NCBI RefSeq assembly: GCF_017873245.1
Contig: NZ_JAGGJY010000013.1
Span: 62,001 to 126,000, forward strand
Reading direction: 5' to 3'
From: Clostridium tertium
Lineage (GTDB): Bacteria; Bacillota; Clostridia; Clostridiales; Clostridiaceae
DNA: 64,000 bases
Below the pieces are notes generated by a model that did not search any database, was not told the DNA's origin, and was given only the letters and a program-made list of their open reading frames with translations. Of the stretch, positions 1-7,934 are shown piece by piece. Each line of letters opens with the position of its first letter. Within the stretch, counting starts at the first letter, position 1. A program made the translations under genes and the position numbers.

Positions 1-70
1 AGTCCATAATATAAGCGGGATTTCCTGTTCCATCTACTATTAATCCATTTTTTATTAAGATATCTAACAC
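1..70 (-). CDS. Possible amidohydrolase / N-acyl-D-amino-acid deacylase, N-terminal fragment
   Basis: The gene runs off the left edge of the window. The visible start reads MLDILIKNGLIVDGTGNPAY, which resembles the opening of D-aminoacylase-type amidohydrolases (a beta strand followed by a V-D-G-T-G-N-P turn). A GTG start at 70 lies nine bases after AGGGGAG; an in-frame ATG at 79 is the alternative but sits directly against that site. The same frame stays open upstream to about position 120, so the true start is not certain. With only about 23 codons, the family call is inference. Confidence 0.4.
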   Translation of the reverse strand, partial: MLDILIKNGLIVDGTGNPAYIMD

Positions 71-324
71 TTTTAACATCTCCCCTAATAAATTCTCAAT
101 ATCTTTTTTATAAATCTCCTTATATTATAGTCCTTTATTTTTAATTCTTCATTTTATTAATTATCTATATTTACCCATAAATTGGCTAACTTCCCCTTAT
201 TATTGATATAGGCATGAAATAGTAGATGTTTTTACAAATTTACAAAAAATATTTCATTTTAAAGTTTAAAATATATTTTTTTATAGATACTATGTAATGA
301 TAATTAAATTAATGGAGGTTTTTT

Positions 325-534
325 ATGTCTAAATATACTGGAACAGTAAAGTGGTATAGCATGGAAAAAGGATATGGTTTCATTTCATGTAATGAAGGAA
401 ATGATGTTTTCGTTCATCATTCTCAAATTAAAGAGAAAGGCCCTGAAAAAGATCTTCACGAAGGAGAGAACATAACTTTTGATATACAAGAAAATGAAAA
501 AGGCCCTATGGCCGTAAATGTACAAAAATTATAA
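325..534 (+). CDS. Cold shock protein, CspA family
   Basis: Small single-domain nucleic-acid-binding protein of 69 residues, the usual length for the family. It probably binds single-stranded RNA/DNA as an RNA chaperone in the cytoplasm. The RNP1 motif KGYGFI (residues about 15-20) and the RNP2 motif VFVHHS (about 28-33) are both present. Most Csp proteins have K-G-F-G-F-I, so Tyr at that position is a mild variation. ATG is preceded by AATGGAGGT. It is a single-gene unit, with a hairpin terminator directly downstream shared with the convergent gene on the other strand. Confidence 0.93.
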   Translation: MSKYTGTVKWYSMEKGYGFISCNEGNDVFVHHSQIKEKGPEKDLHEGENITFDIQENEKGPMAVNVQKL

Positions 535-539
535 TTTAT

Positions 540-567
540 AAAAAGCACCTCTTATGAGATGCTTTTT
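540..567. terminator. Bidirectional hairpin terminator between csp and a convergent gene
   Basis: AAAAAGCACCTC and GAGATGCTTTTT pair across a TTAT loop with one mismatch. A-rich and U-rich flanks suit termination of csp on the plus strand and of the sigma-factor operon on the minus strand. Confidence 0.8.
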
Positions 568-634
568 ATCTTTAAATCTTTTTGCTCATTATAAATATTG
601 GCAACAAAAAATTACTACCGCCATCCCTTTAAAA

Positions 635-1201
635 TCATCTTCTAAAGCTAACTTTTCTCTTTCTAGATAAAATAGCAACTCCACCAAGTGCACCAACCGT
701 TAATACTAACCCTAGCACAATAAATCCATTATATTTATTCTCGTTTACCTTAATATCATTTGAGGTATAAAGTTCGGCATCTTGAACATTATCTTCGCTA
801 CTTGTTATTTTAAACTCAGCATCAGTATTACTATCTTCATTTGCTATTGGTATTGCTTGTTCCCCTTCAACAACATTAATCATATCTCTACCAAGAATAT
901 TATATAGATGCTCAGCATTTTCTTCATTGTAAGGCTCTATTCTAACCTCAACAAAGTTACCAACTATGCTAGTACTTATTACATTAAAGCCTTTATCAAT
1001 AATTTCCTTACTATTGTTATTAAAAATAATCTCATCAATTTCTTCTTGCTTTTTAACTAAGTTTTCATCTACAACAGCGATTTGCATAATTTGATCTCCA
1101 GATTTATTATCTTCAGCTGTTTCAGCGAAAACCACATTTGATGATAATACTGTTATAACTATTCCCAAAATAATAGCCCTTATAATTTTAAATTTTTTCA
1201 T
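635..1201 (-). CDS. Secreted, membrane-anchored protein of unknown function in an ECF sigma operon
   Basis: Unrecognised 188-residue protein. It has an N-terminal signal peptide (basic MKKFK, hydrophobic core, likely cleavage after VFA near residue 26), an acidic Asp/Glu/Asn-rich extracellular part, and a C-terminal membrane helix at about 157-178 followed by RKRK. There is no LPXTG motif, so it should stay anchored by the helix and not by sortase. It follows the anti-sigma gene by 21 bases with its own GGAGG site, making it the third gene of the ECF unit. It may be a surface sensor or target of that system; this is inferred from position only. Confidence 0.75.
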   Translation of the reverse strand: MKKFKIIRAIILGIVITVLSSNVVFAETAEDNKSGDQIMQIAVVDENLVKKQEEIDEIIFNNNSKEIIDKGFNVISTSIVGNFVEVRIEPYNEENAEHLYNILGRDMINVVEGEQAIPIANEDSNTDAEFKITSSEDNVQDAELYTSNDIKVNENKYNGFIVLGLVLTVGALGGVAILSRKRKVSFRR

Positions 1202-1222
1202 AAAAATCCCGCCTCCAATTTA

Positions 1223-1930
1223 TTATTTCATAGATCTTGCAATCTTAATTGCTTCTTCTTGTGTTATTAATCCTATAATTGAATATTGGACTTCATTTTT
1301 AAACCAATGTAAATCAGTATTAATGCTATCCTCATTTTCCATATCTATTGATGCATTTGACTTTAACAATCCTATACTTCCATTAATATCAACTTTCTCA
1401 TAATTATCAAATTCACTTTCTATTTGAGTCTTTTCTTGAATAATAATAAATGACTGATCCCCAGAAAAATAACTAATAACAATTTTAGATGCCTTTTCTT
1501 CCTCAAAACCTGAAGCGTTAATTTGTTCAAGCTTATAGTCTTGTGGAATATAAGTAGGTATAATAAAAGAGCTTCCAAAATCTATTTTTGCATCATCAAG
1601 TGTACCTATAGCCCACTTTTTCTCCTCCTTAGTACTTAGTATATTATTACCAAAACTCTCCAGAATTGACTCACTATGCTCACCGTTCATCATAATATTA
1701 TTCGTGAAACCTTCATCTTGATTTTCTTTATTTTCTAGCTTTAGAATATGATATATATTTATGATTCCAAGAATTAATATAAAGCATGCAGCTGGTATTA
1801 GTAATTTACTGATTGAAATATTCTTTTTATTTGCATATTTTATCAAAGTCTTTTGCTTAAGTTCTTCATTAACTTTTATATCTCTCATAATATCATCTGC
1901 TATATTTTTAAAGTCTTTTATCTTATTCAC
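1223..1930 (-). CDS. Probable anti-sigma factor with DUF4367-type domain
   Basis: A 235-residue bitopic membrane protein. A short cytoplasmic N-terminus (residues 1-40) precedes one membrane helix at about 42-62, and the extracytoplasmic C-terminal half (about 105-235) has the look of DUF4367, common in anti-sigma proteins encoded beside ECF sigma genes. GTG is the apparent start, preceded by GGAGGGAGG. The first 8 bases overlap the end of the sigma gene, which implies translational coupling. The N-terminal segment is expected to hold the sigma factor until an envelope signal arrives. The role is inferred from architecture and neighbourhood. Confidence 0.75.
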   Translation of the reverse strand: MNKIKDFKNIADDIMRDIKVNEELKQKTLIKYANKKNISISKLLIPAACFILILGIINIYHILKLENKENQDEGFTNNIMMNGEHSESILESFGNNILSTKEEKKWAIGTLDDAKIDFGSSFIIPTYIPQDYKLEQINASGFEEEKASKIVISYFSGDQSFIIIQEKTQIESEFDNYEKVDINGSIGLLKSNASIDMENEDSINTDLHWFKNEVQYSIIGLITQEEAIKIARSMK

Positions 1931-2480
1931 TTAAGTCAATCCTCCCTCCTAACCTGGTTTTAAGTATCTCTCTCGCTCTGTGTAGTCTACTTCTTACAGT
2001 TCCTTCAGCAACATTCAAAATTTTACTTATTTCTGTTGTATTACAATCCTGATAGTAATAAAGTATAATAACCTCTTTAAACCGCTGTGATAGGGATATT
2101 ACTTCTTCAAATAAAATTTTATTCTCTTCTATTTTAATAATTCTATTTTCAATTCCTATAATTATTTTTTTATCTTTTAACTTATCCGTAAGCAACACTC
2201 TCTTAAACCATGAACCGCGTAGCATATCTTTACATACATTAATTGTTATTCTAATAATCCAAGTTTTTTCACTGCTTTCCCCTTTAAAACTTTCAAGCTT
2301 ATTAAAAACCTTAATAAACACTTCTTGGAAAGCATCCTCAGCATTCTGTAGATTTCTCAGATACATATATGATGTCCTTAGCACATCATTGCCATAAGTA
2401 TCCATTAATCTTTGCATTTCTTTTTCTATATTCTGTTCTTTAACCGATTTCTTCTCCTCTGGTACCAAAAGGAAATCCAT
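1923..2480 (-). CDS. ECF-family RNA polymerase sigma factor (sigma-70 family)
   Basis: A 185-residue sigma factor with only regions 2 and 4. Region 2 (about residues 25-90) contains the NAEDAFQEVFIKVF helix that contacts core polymerase and the -10 element. Region 4 (about 125-178) contains a helix-turn-helix with TEISKILNVAEGTVRSRLHR, the -35 reader. The start is fixed by GAGAGGAGGTAACTT before ATG. It leads the operon sigma / anti-sigma / membrane protein. In the leader, CGTCTAA (2516-2522, minus strand) resembles an ECF -10 element, but no convincing TGAAAC-type -35 sits upstream, so autoregulation remains a guess. Confidence 0.9.
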   Translation of the reverse strand: MDFLLVPEEKKSVKEQNIEKEMQRLMDTYGNDVLRTSYMYLRNLQNAEDAFQEVFIKVFNKLESFKGESSEKTWIIRITINVCKDMLRGSWFKRVLLTDKLKDKKIIIGIENRIIKIEENKILFEEVISLSQRFKEVIILYYYQDCNTTEISKILNVAEGTVRSRLHRAREILKTRLGGRIDLSE

Positions 2481-2656
2481 AAGTTACCTCCTCTCTTATG
2501 GCGCGCTTACACCTATTAGACGTATCAAATTGTTTTTTCGCTCCCTGTTTTTAGTTAATATTTATAAAGCCACCAGTCTAGGAGTAGTCCCCTAAATTGA
2601 TGGCTATAACTAATTATCTAATATTCTTCACAATACAAAAGTCTAAGCAAGTCCTT

Positions 2657-2936
2657 TTAATATATTTCCTCTCTTACAATAGCAAAAATTCCATTACCAC
2701 CGACTTATACAAAATCATTATCTAAATACATTTTTAATGGATCATGATTATTTTCAGCGTTAGCTTTACCTATTGACTTAGGATAAGCCTTAATTATATT
2801 ATAATAATTTTCTTTAAAATCATTTATAGCATTTTGTGGCTATCCCTTTCCCTCTATATTCTGGTGTAGCAATAAAACAAACTATTGAGCCTATCTTATA
2901 AATATTACCTTCAATATCAAGTCTTTGCCTGCCTCT
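2657..2936 (-). pseudogene. Broken GNAT-family N-acetyltransferase
   Basis: Two reading frames on the minus strand together give a recognisable GNAT C-terminal half. One frame has the acetyl-CoA-binding stretch VCFIATPEYRGKGIAT. After a frameshift near 2845, another frame continues with INDFKENYYNII, an A-Y-P-K segment, NAENNHDPLKMYLDNDF, then an in-frame stop near 2690, and finally GIFAIVREEIY ending at 2657. The N-terminal half is missing or unrecognisable. At least one frameshift, one stop and a 5' loss make it a decaying gene. No neighbouring gene depends on it. The 5' boundary is approximate. Confidence 0.7.
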
Positions 2937-3186
2937 CTATTTTTTCTGCTTTTTTCCTTTTCTATTCCTTTCCCTAACAATAGCAATGATAAAATCTTGG
3001 TTAATAAATATATGTCAAATTCTACTTTTAATCTTATCATTACTATATTCCATAACTCCCATACTTTCAATAATAATCAGATTTTCCTAAAAATCCCCAC
3101 TTTTAAACAACGTACTAAGTTTTCCCCCTCATATTAACTAAATATAACTTTAAGTATATCCTTAATACCTATTATATAAAATTTAA
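2937..3186. other. Stretch without a supported gene
   Basis: This AT-rich stretch lies upstream of the broken acetyltransferase and downstream of rlmD. A plus-strand open frame exists at 2925-3137, but it has no ribosome binding site and low-complexity Phe/Ser/Asn composition. Decayed 5' sequence of the acetyltransferase may be included. Confidence 0.5.
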
Positions 3187-3229
3187 AAGGTCATCAATTT
3201 AAGAATATATCTTATAAATTGAAGACCTT
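3187..3229 (-). terminator. Terminator of rlmD
   Basis: A 15-base arm at 3187-3201 pairs with 3215-3229 with one mismatch, and is followed on the minus strand by TTTTAAATTTTAT. It lies just past the rlmD stop codon. Confidence 0.75.
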
Positions 3230-3245
3230 ATTTATTAAAAATTAA

Positions 3246-4610
3246 TTATTTATTTTTCAACAAAGCTACACATTCAACATGACTTGTATGTGGAAACATA
3301 TCAACAGGCTGCACTTTTGCTGTTTTATATCCTTTTTCCTCTAATATTTTCAAATCCCTAGCTAAGGTACTAGGATCACAGGAAACATAAACAACTCTAT
3401 TAGGTTTAGCATCACCTATCGCTTCTAATAATTTTATATCGCATCCTTTTCGTGGTGGGTCAACAACTATAACTTCTGCTATAATTCCTTTATCAATTAA
3501 ATCTGGGATTATCTCTTCTGATTTTCCCACAAAAAATTCTGCATTTTTAACATTATTAATCTTTGCATTTTCATTAGCATTATCTATAGCTGCTTTTATT
3601 ATTTCTACTCCATAAACTTTTTTTGCTTTTTGAGAAAGAAATAACGTAATTGTTCCTGTACCACAATATGCATCAAAAACAACTTCCTCTCCTGTTAAGC
3701 CTGCATACTCTAATGCTTTTGAGTATAATACTTCTGTTTGCTTTGGATTAACTTGAAAAAATGAAAGAGGTGATATATTAAATTTAAATTCATCTATATA
3801 ATCTGTTATTGTATCTTCTCCCCATAAGGTTATGCACTTTTCTCCCAAAATTACATTTGTATCTGCTTCATTAACATTTTGTATAATGCTTTTTATACCA
3901 TTAACATTTTCTTTTATAAGTTCTACAAAATCATTTATGTGTCTTACATTATTTTTCGTTGTTACTAATACAACCATAACTTCATTTGTTTTAAATCCCC
4001 TACGTATCATTATATGTCTTACTAATCCTTGAGGATTAAATTTTCCATCTATACTCGCAGGAGATATATTATACTTTTCCATCCATTCTCTAGCTATTCT
4101 AGTCACTTCATCAGCTATATTATCTTGAATTAAGCATGTATCTAAATCTATTATATCATGACTTCTTGGTGCATAAAAACCAATTGAAAGCTTTCCCTTA
4201 ACCATTCCGACAGGTAATTGAACTTTATTTCTATATCTTTCTGGTGTATCCATACCTATAGGGTAATTAACAATATCTTTTGATAATCCAGCTATTTTAT
4301 ATATGCAATCTTTAACTCTTTCATATTTATAATCTAATTGCTTTTTATAATTCATATGCTGAATAGAACATCCGCCACATCTTTTATAATTTTTACATTT
4401 TGGCTCTACTCTCTCTTTAGAAGGTTCTATAACTTCTAAAAGTTTACCATATGCAAAACTTTTTTTTGCTTTAACTATTAGAACTCTTACCTTTTCCCCA
4501 AGTATAGCTCCTTCTATAAATATAGGATATCCATCTATTTTAGCTATTCCTTCTCCTTCATATCCTACGCCTATTATATCTAATATATATTCATTATTTT
4601 TTTCAATCAA
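3246..4610 (-). CDS. rlmD: 23S rRNA (uracil-C5)-methyltransferase, RlmD/RumA family
   Basis: SAM-dependent methyltransferase that makes 5-methyluridine in 23S rRNA. An N-terminal TRAM domain (about residues 5-60) binds RNA. Cysteines in [10 protein letters not shown] (about 75-84) plus a later Cys near 160 form the family's [4Fe-4S] site. The C-terminal Rossmann domain has FDAYCGTGT and VDPPRKGCD, and the catalytic Cys lies in [13 protein letters not shown] start it at TTG 4610, six bases after AGAGGTGA; the longer frame opens with a GTG at 4619 that is part of that ribosome site. Length about 454 residues, normal for the family. Clostridia often carry more than one RumA paralogue, so the target base (1939 or 747) is uncertain. 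Confidence 0.9.
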   Translation of the reverse strand: MIEKNNEYILDIIGVGYEGEGIAKIDGYPIFIEGAILGEKVRVLIVKAKKSFAYGKLLEVIEPSKERVEPKCKNYKRCGGCSIQHMNYKKQLDYKYERVKDCIYKIAGLSKDIVNYPIGMDTPERYRNKVQLPVGMVKGKLSIGFYAPRSHDIIDLDTCLIQDNIADEVTRIAREWMEKYNISPASIDGKFNPQGLVRHIMIRRGFKTNEVMVVLVTTKNNVRHINDFVELIKENVNGIKSIIQNVNEADTNVILGEKCITLWGEDTITDYIDEFKFNISPLSFFQVNPKQTEVLYSKALEYAGLTGEEVVFDAYCGTGTITLFLSQKAKKVYGVEIIKAAIDNANENAKINNVKNAEFFVGKSEEIIPDLIDKGIIAEVIVVDPPRKGCDIKLLEAIGDAKPNRVVYVSCDPSTLARDLKILEEKGYKTAKVQPVDMFPHTSHVECVALLKNK

Positions 4611-4800
4611 AATAATCACCTCTTAAAATCTTATATATAAAATTTTAACTATTCTCTAAAGTTTCACCTTATAATAGCATAAAAATATGTAAAATACAAA
4701 AGGTGCATATTTCTAATATATTCTTTAAGATAATATACACCTAGACTTTTAAATAAATTATATGCATAATATTTGATAAATCATATATTTATTTTATGGC

Positions 4801-4877
4801 AAAAAAAATGGCATCACAAGATGCCTAAGTCAGAATTAGTTGCCATTTAATTCCATTTAATATTATTACAATATTTA
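4801..4877 (-). ncRNA. Candidate orphan small RNA with its own promoter and terminator
   Basis: On the minus strand, TTGATA (4907-4912), a 17-base spacer and TATATT (4884-4889) form a sigma-A-type promoter. About 60 bases downstream comes a GGCATC-TTGT-GATGCC hairpin (4810-4825) followed by eight T residues, a canonical intrinsic terminator. No gene lies between them, and the upstream pyk gene has its own terminator at 5051-5079. The implied transcript is about 77 nt. A ten-codon ATG frame inside it has no ribosome binding site. No known RNA family was recognised. Confidence 0.4.
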
Positions 4878-4883
4878 TATAAT

Positions 4884-4912
4884 AATATACATTATAACTT
4901 AAATATTATCAA
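4884..4912 (-). promoter_or_regulatory. Putative promoter of the candidate small RNA
   Basis: TTGATA and TATATT are separated by 17 bases on the minus strand. The match is good, but AT-rich DNA produces such matches by chance; the terminator downstream is what makes it notable. Confidence 0.4.
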
Positions 4913-5050
4913 TATAATTATTAACATTTTGTTAATTATCTATTTTTTAACTATATTTATACCATTTTAACACTAAATATTAACCAATATATAACTTTAC
5001 TTAAATTAATTGATATTTATTATCATTTAATTTGGTTTTGTTTAAAAACT

Positions 5051-5079
5051 AAAAAAGAAGCCAAAAGGCTTCTTTTTTT
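5051..5079 (-). terminator. Terminator of the pfkA-pyk operon
   Basis: AAAAAGAAGCC and GGCTTCTTTTTT form a strong stem with a short A/T loop and a T run on the minus strand, immediately after the pyk stop codon. Confidence 0.9.
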
Positions 5080-5080
5080 A

Positions 5081-6499
5081 TTATTCTACTACGCTTATCT
5101 TTAATAAGTTAGTAGCTCCTATCTTATCTACAGGGACTCCAGCAGCAATTACAACTGTATCACCTGTTTTAACAAATCCATTAGCTTCCGCAACTTTAAC
5201 TGATTCTTCCATCATATGATCAGTTGATTGCATTTGTCCTGAAACAACTGGATAAACGCCAAAGCATAACGCTAACTTCTTAGCCACTTTTTCATCTGGA
5301 GTTACAGCAACTATTGGGCAATCTGGTCTGCATTGAGATAATCTTCCTGCAGTTGCTCCACTTTGAGTAGATGTTATTATAGCTGAGGCCTTTAATTCAT
5401 AAGCAGCATTTGCAGCAGCTCTTGAAATAACTCCTGCTATAGCAGGTATATGTTTCTTAGCTCTTGAAGTAGCTATTTCATAATCTAATTGTTTTTCTGC
5501 TTCTATTGCTATCTTAGCCATAGTTTGAACAGCTTCTACTGGCCAATCTCCATTTGCTGATTCTCCTGATAACATTATAGCATCTGTTCCATCATATATA
5601 GCATTAGCAACATCAGATACTTCTGCTCTTGTTGGTCTTGGATTTCTTATCATAGAATCTAGCATTTGTGTAGCAGTTATAACTGGTTTACCTGCATTGT
5701 TACATTTTTCTATTATCATTTTTTGAACTGCTGGTAAATTTTCCATAGGAATTTCTACTCCTAGATCTCCTCTAGCAACCATTATTCCATCAGAAGCTTC
5801 TAATATAGCATCTATATTATCTACACCCTCTTGATTTTCTATCTTTGAGAATATTTGAATGTGTTCTCCACCATTTTCAACTAATACTTTTCTTATAGCT
5901 TCTACATCTGATGCTTTTCTTATAAATGATGCAGCAACTAAATTAACTCCAATTTCACAACCGAATTTTAAATCAGCTATATCTTTTTCAGTTAATGCTG
6001 GTAATTTTATTGAAACTCCTGGAACATTAACTCCTTTATGAGTTCCTACAAAACCTGTATTCATAACTTTACAGCTAATCTTATTTCCTTCAATAGATTG
6101 AACTTCTAAACCAACTAAACCATCATCTATTAATATAACATTACCTGGTTTAACGTCATTTGCTAATCCTTCGTATGTAACTGTACATTGAGTTGTATCT
6201 CCAATTACATCTCCGCCTGCATATATTACAAAATCATCACCTGATTTTAATTCTACTTTCTTTGGCTCAAATTTTCCAGTTCTTATTTCTGGTCCTTTAG
6301 TATCTAGCATTATTGCTATTTCTTTATTGTGTTTTTTAGCTAAATCCTTAACTAAATTTATTCTTTCTGCATGTTCTGCATGATCTCCATGTGAGAAATT
6401 GTGTCTTGATGCATTCATTCCTGCTTCAATTATTTTTGATAATATTTCTGGATTTTCACTAGCTGGACCAATAGTACAAATCATCTTAGTTTTTCTCAT
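5081..6499 (-). CDS. pyk: Pyruvate kinase
   Basis: Converts phosphoenolpyruvate and ADP to pyruvate and ATP, the last step of glycolysis, in the cytoplasm. It is 472 residues, the compact form without the C-terminal PEP-utiliser domain found in Bacillus. The active site is intact: MNASRHNFSHG near residue 30 (most enzymes have Val or Ala before the Arg), the Lys in FSKIENQEGV near 220, the metal-binding Glu there, and VARGDLGVEI near 245. The C-terminal allosteric domain spans about 355-472. It is cotranscribed with pfkA, 99 bases upstream, and has AAAGGAGTG before ATG. Confidence 0.97.
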   Translation of the reverse strand: MRKTKMICTIGPASENPEILSKIIEAGMNASRHNFSHGDHAEHAERINLVKDLAKKHNKEIAIMLDTKGPEIRTGKFEPKKVELKSGDDFVIYAGGDVIGDTTQCTVTYEGLANDVKPGNVILIDDGLVGLEVQSIEGNKISCKVMNTGFVGTHKGVNVPGVSIKLPALTEKDIADLKFGCEIGVNLVAASFIRKASDVEAIRKVLVENGGEHIQIFSKIENQEGVDNIDAILEASDGIMVARGDLGVEIPMENLPAVQKMIIEKCNNAGKPVITATQMLDSMIRNPRPTRAEVSDVANAIYDGTDAIMLSGESANGDWPVEAVQTMAKIAIEAEKQLDYEIATSRAKKHIPAIAGVISRAAANAAYELKASAIITSTQSGATAGRLSQCRPDCPIVAVTPDEKVAKKLALCFGVYPVVSGQMQSTDHMMEESVKVAEANGFVKTGDTVVIAAGVPVDKIGATNLLKISVVE

Positions 6500-6598
6500 G
6501 TAATAACACTCCTTTAATTTAAGTATATATTTTATTTTAGCTTAGTAAAATATTATTAATATATTTATATAGTTGAGTAATAAATCAAAGATTTAATT

Positions 6599-7558
6599 CT
6601 AAGATGAAATTTCATTTGCTATTTCAAATAACTTTTCGTCAAATTTTCTATCTAATGATAAGGCTTCATCTATATCTTGATCGATTATCTCATTATTTTT
6701 TATTCCTATAACTCTTGATGTTTTTCCTTCTAATAGAACTTCTACTGCTTTAGAACCCATTCTAGATGCTAAAACTCTATCAGTTGCTGTTGGGCTTCCA
6801 CCTCTTTGAATATGACCTAAAACTGTTGCTCTTGTTTCAATACCTGTCACACTTTCAACATATTTAGCTAACTCTTGTGCTCCGCCTACTCCTTCTGCTA
6901 GTAAAACTAAGTTATGAATTTTACCTTTTTGTTTACCTTCTAATATTACTTTGCAAAGTTCTTCTTTTGAGAATCCTTTTTCTGGAGTTATTATATATTC
7001 TGCTCCACCTGCTATACCAGCATATAAAGCTAAATCACCACAATCTCTTCCCATTACTTCTACTATTGAAACTCTTTCATGAGAAGTTGATGTATCTCTA
7101 ATTTTATCTATTGCATCAATTACTGTATTTAATGCAGTATCAAATCCTATTGTAAAATCAGTATAAGTTAAATCATTATCTATTGTTCCTGGTAATCCTA
7201 CAGTTTTTACACCTAACTTTGATAAAAGTTTAGCTCCTGTAAATGATCCATCACCACCAATTACTACTAATGCATCTACTCCATATGCTTTCAATATCTT
7301 AGTAGCTTTAACTCTTACTTCTTCTTTTTTAAATTCAACGCATCTAGCAGTTCTTAGGATAGTTCCTCCTCTATGGATAATATCTGATACTGATGATCTA
7401 TCCATAGTAAATAATTCTCCATTAATTAAACCACTATATCCTCTTTGAACGCCCATTACTTCTATGCCATGATGTAAAGCAGTTCTTACAACGGCTCTTA
7501 TTGCTGCATTCATTCCTGGAGCATCTCCACCACTAGTTAAAATAGCTATTTTTTTCAT
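6599..7558 (-). CDS. pfkA: ATP-dependent 6-phosphofructokinase
   Basis: Phosphorylates fructose 6-phosphate to fructose 1,6-bisphosphate, the committing step of glycolysis. Its 319 residues match the bacterial allosteric tetramer. Visible motifs are [16 protein letters not shown] (about 10-25, ATP site), GGDGSF (about 102), TIDND with the catalytic Asp near 127, and [11 protein letters not shown] near 248. ATG follows AAGGAGGAAACAGC. It is the first gene of a pfkA-pyk operon with a promoter at 7697-7725 and a CggR-like palindrome in the leader. Confidence 0.97.
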   Translation of the reverse strand: MKKIAILTSGGDAPGMNAAIRAVVRTALHHGIEVMGVQRGYSGLINGELFTMDRSSVSDIIHRGGTILRTARCVEFKKEEVRVKATKILKAYGVDALVVIGGDGSFTGAKLLSKLGVKTVGLPGTIDNDLTYTDFTIGFDTALNTVIDAIDKIRDTSTSHERVSIVEVMGRDCGDLALYAGIAGGAEYIITPEKGFSKEELCKVILEGKQKGKIHNLVLLAEGVGGAQELAKYVESVTGIETRATVLGHIQRGGSPTATDRVLASRMGSKAVEVLLEGKTSRVIGIKNNEIIDQDIDEALSLDRKFDEKLFEIANEISS

Positions 7559-7580
7559 GCTGTTTCCTCCTTAACACCAC

Positions 7581-7597
7581 CGGGACAAAGGTTGTCC
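7581..7597. promoter_or_regulatory. CggR-like operator / palindrome in the pfkA leader
   Basis: CGGGACAAAGGTTGTCCC fits the half-operator pattern CGGGAC-N6-TGTC of CggR, the central glycolytic gene regulator described in Bacillus, and is itself a near-perfect palindrome. It starts 22 bases upstream of the pfkA start codon, between promoter and ribosome site. Bacillus CggR operators carry two such units; here only one is clear. It could instead act as an RNA hairpin in the leader. Confidence 0.5.
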
Positions 7598-7696
7598 CAC
7601 TTTCTGTGGAATTATCCATTTTTTTATTTACTATAATAATTTTATTTATTGCACTATATTAATTTAAGTTTTTTACTAATTTTTATCACCTTATTT

Positions 7697-7725
7697 ATTT
7701 TACTTGCTACTTAAAGTTTATGCAA
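7697..7725 (-). promoter_or_regulatory. Sigma-A promoter of pfkA-pyk
   Basis: TTGCAT (7720-7725) and TAAAAT (7697-7702) are separated by 17 bases on the minus strand. The predicted start is near 7690, leaving a leader of about 130 nt. The rest of the 7559-7934 gap holds the CggR-like site and the dnaE terminator. Confidence 0.65.
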
Positions 7726-7907
7726 CTAAAATAAATACAATATTATGATTTTTATCGACTTTTTTATACTTTCTTACTTATATTATAACCTAATTAATTA
7801 TTATTTATAGCTTAAATAATAATTTTTTCTTAATTAATATTGTAAATTTTTTTTAACTTTTCATAATAATATTATTTTATATTTAATTAAAAAATACAAT
7901 TAAGTAA

Positions 7908-7933
7908 AAAGGAAAGATTTTAATCCTTCCTTT
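7908..7933 (-). terminator. Terminator of dnaE
   Basis: AAAGGAAGGATT pairs with AATCTTTCCTTT on the minus strand with one G-T pair, followed by a short T run, right after the dnaE stop codon. Confidence 0.75.
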
Positions 7934-7934
7934 A

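Noticed and set aside
2516..2550. ECF-type promoter before the sigma gene
   Set aside because: CGTC is present as a -10, but the expected TGAAAC/GGAAC -35 is not at 16-17 bases, so it is not listed as a promoter.
2925..3137. Plus-strand frame of 70 codons
   Set aside because: No ribosome site, low-complexity composition and overlap with the decayed GNAT region.
4700..4742. AGGTGCATAT...ATATACACCT as a regulatory hairpin before rlmD
   Set aside because: Imperfect, distant arms in very AT-rich sequence, with no further support.
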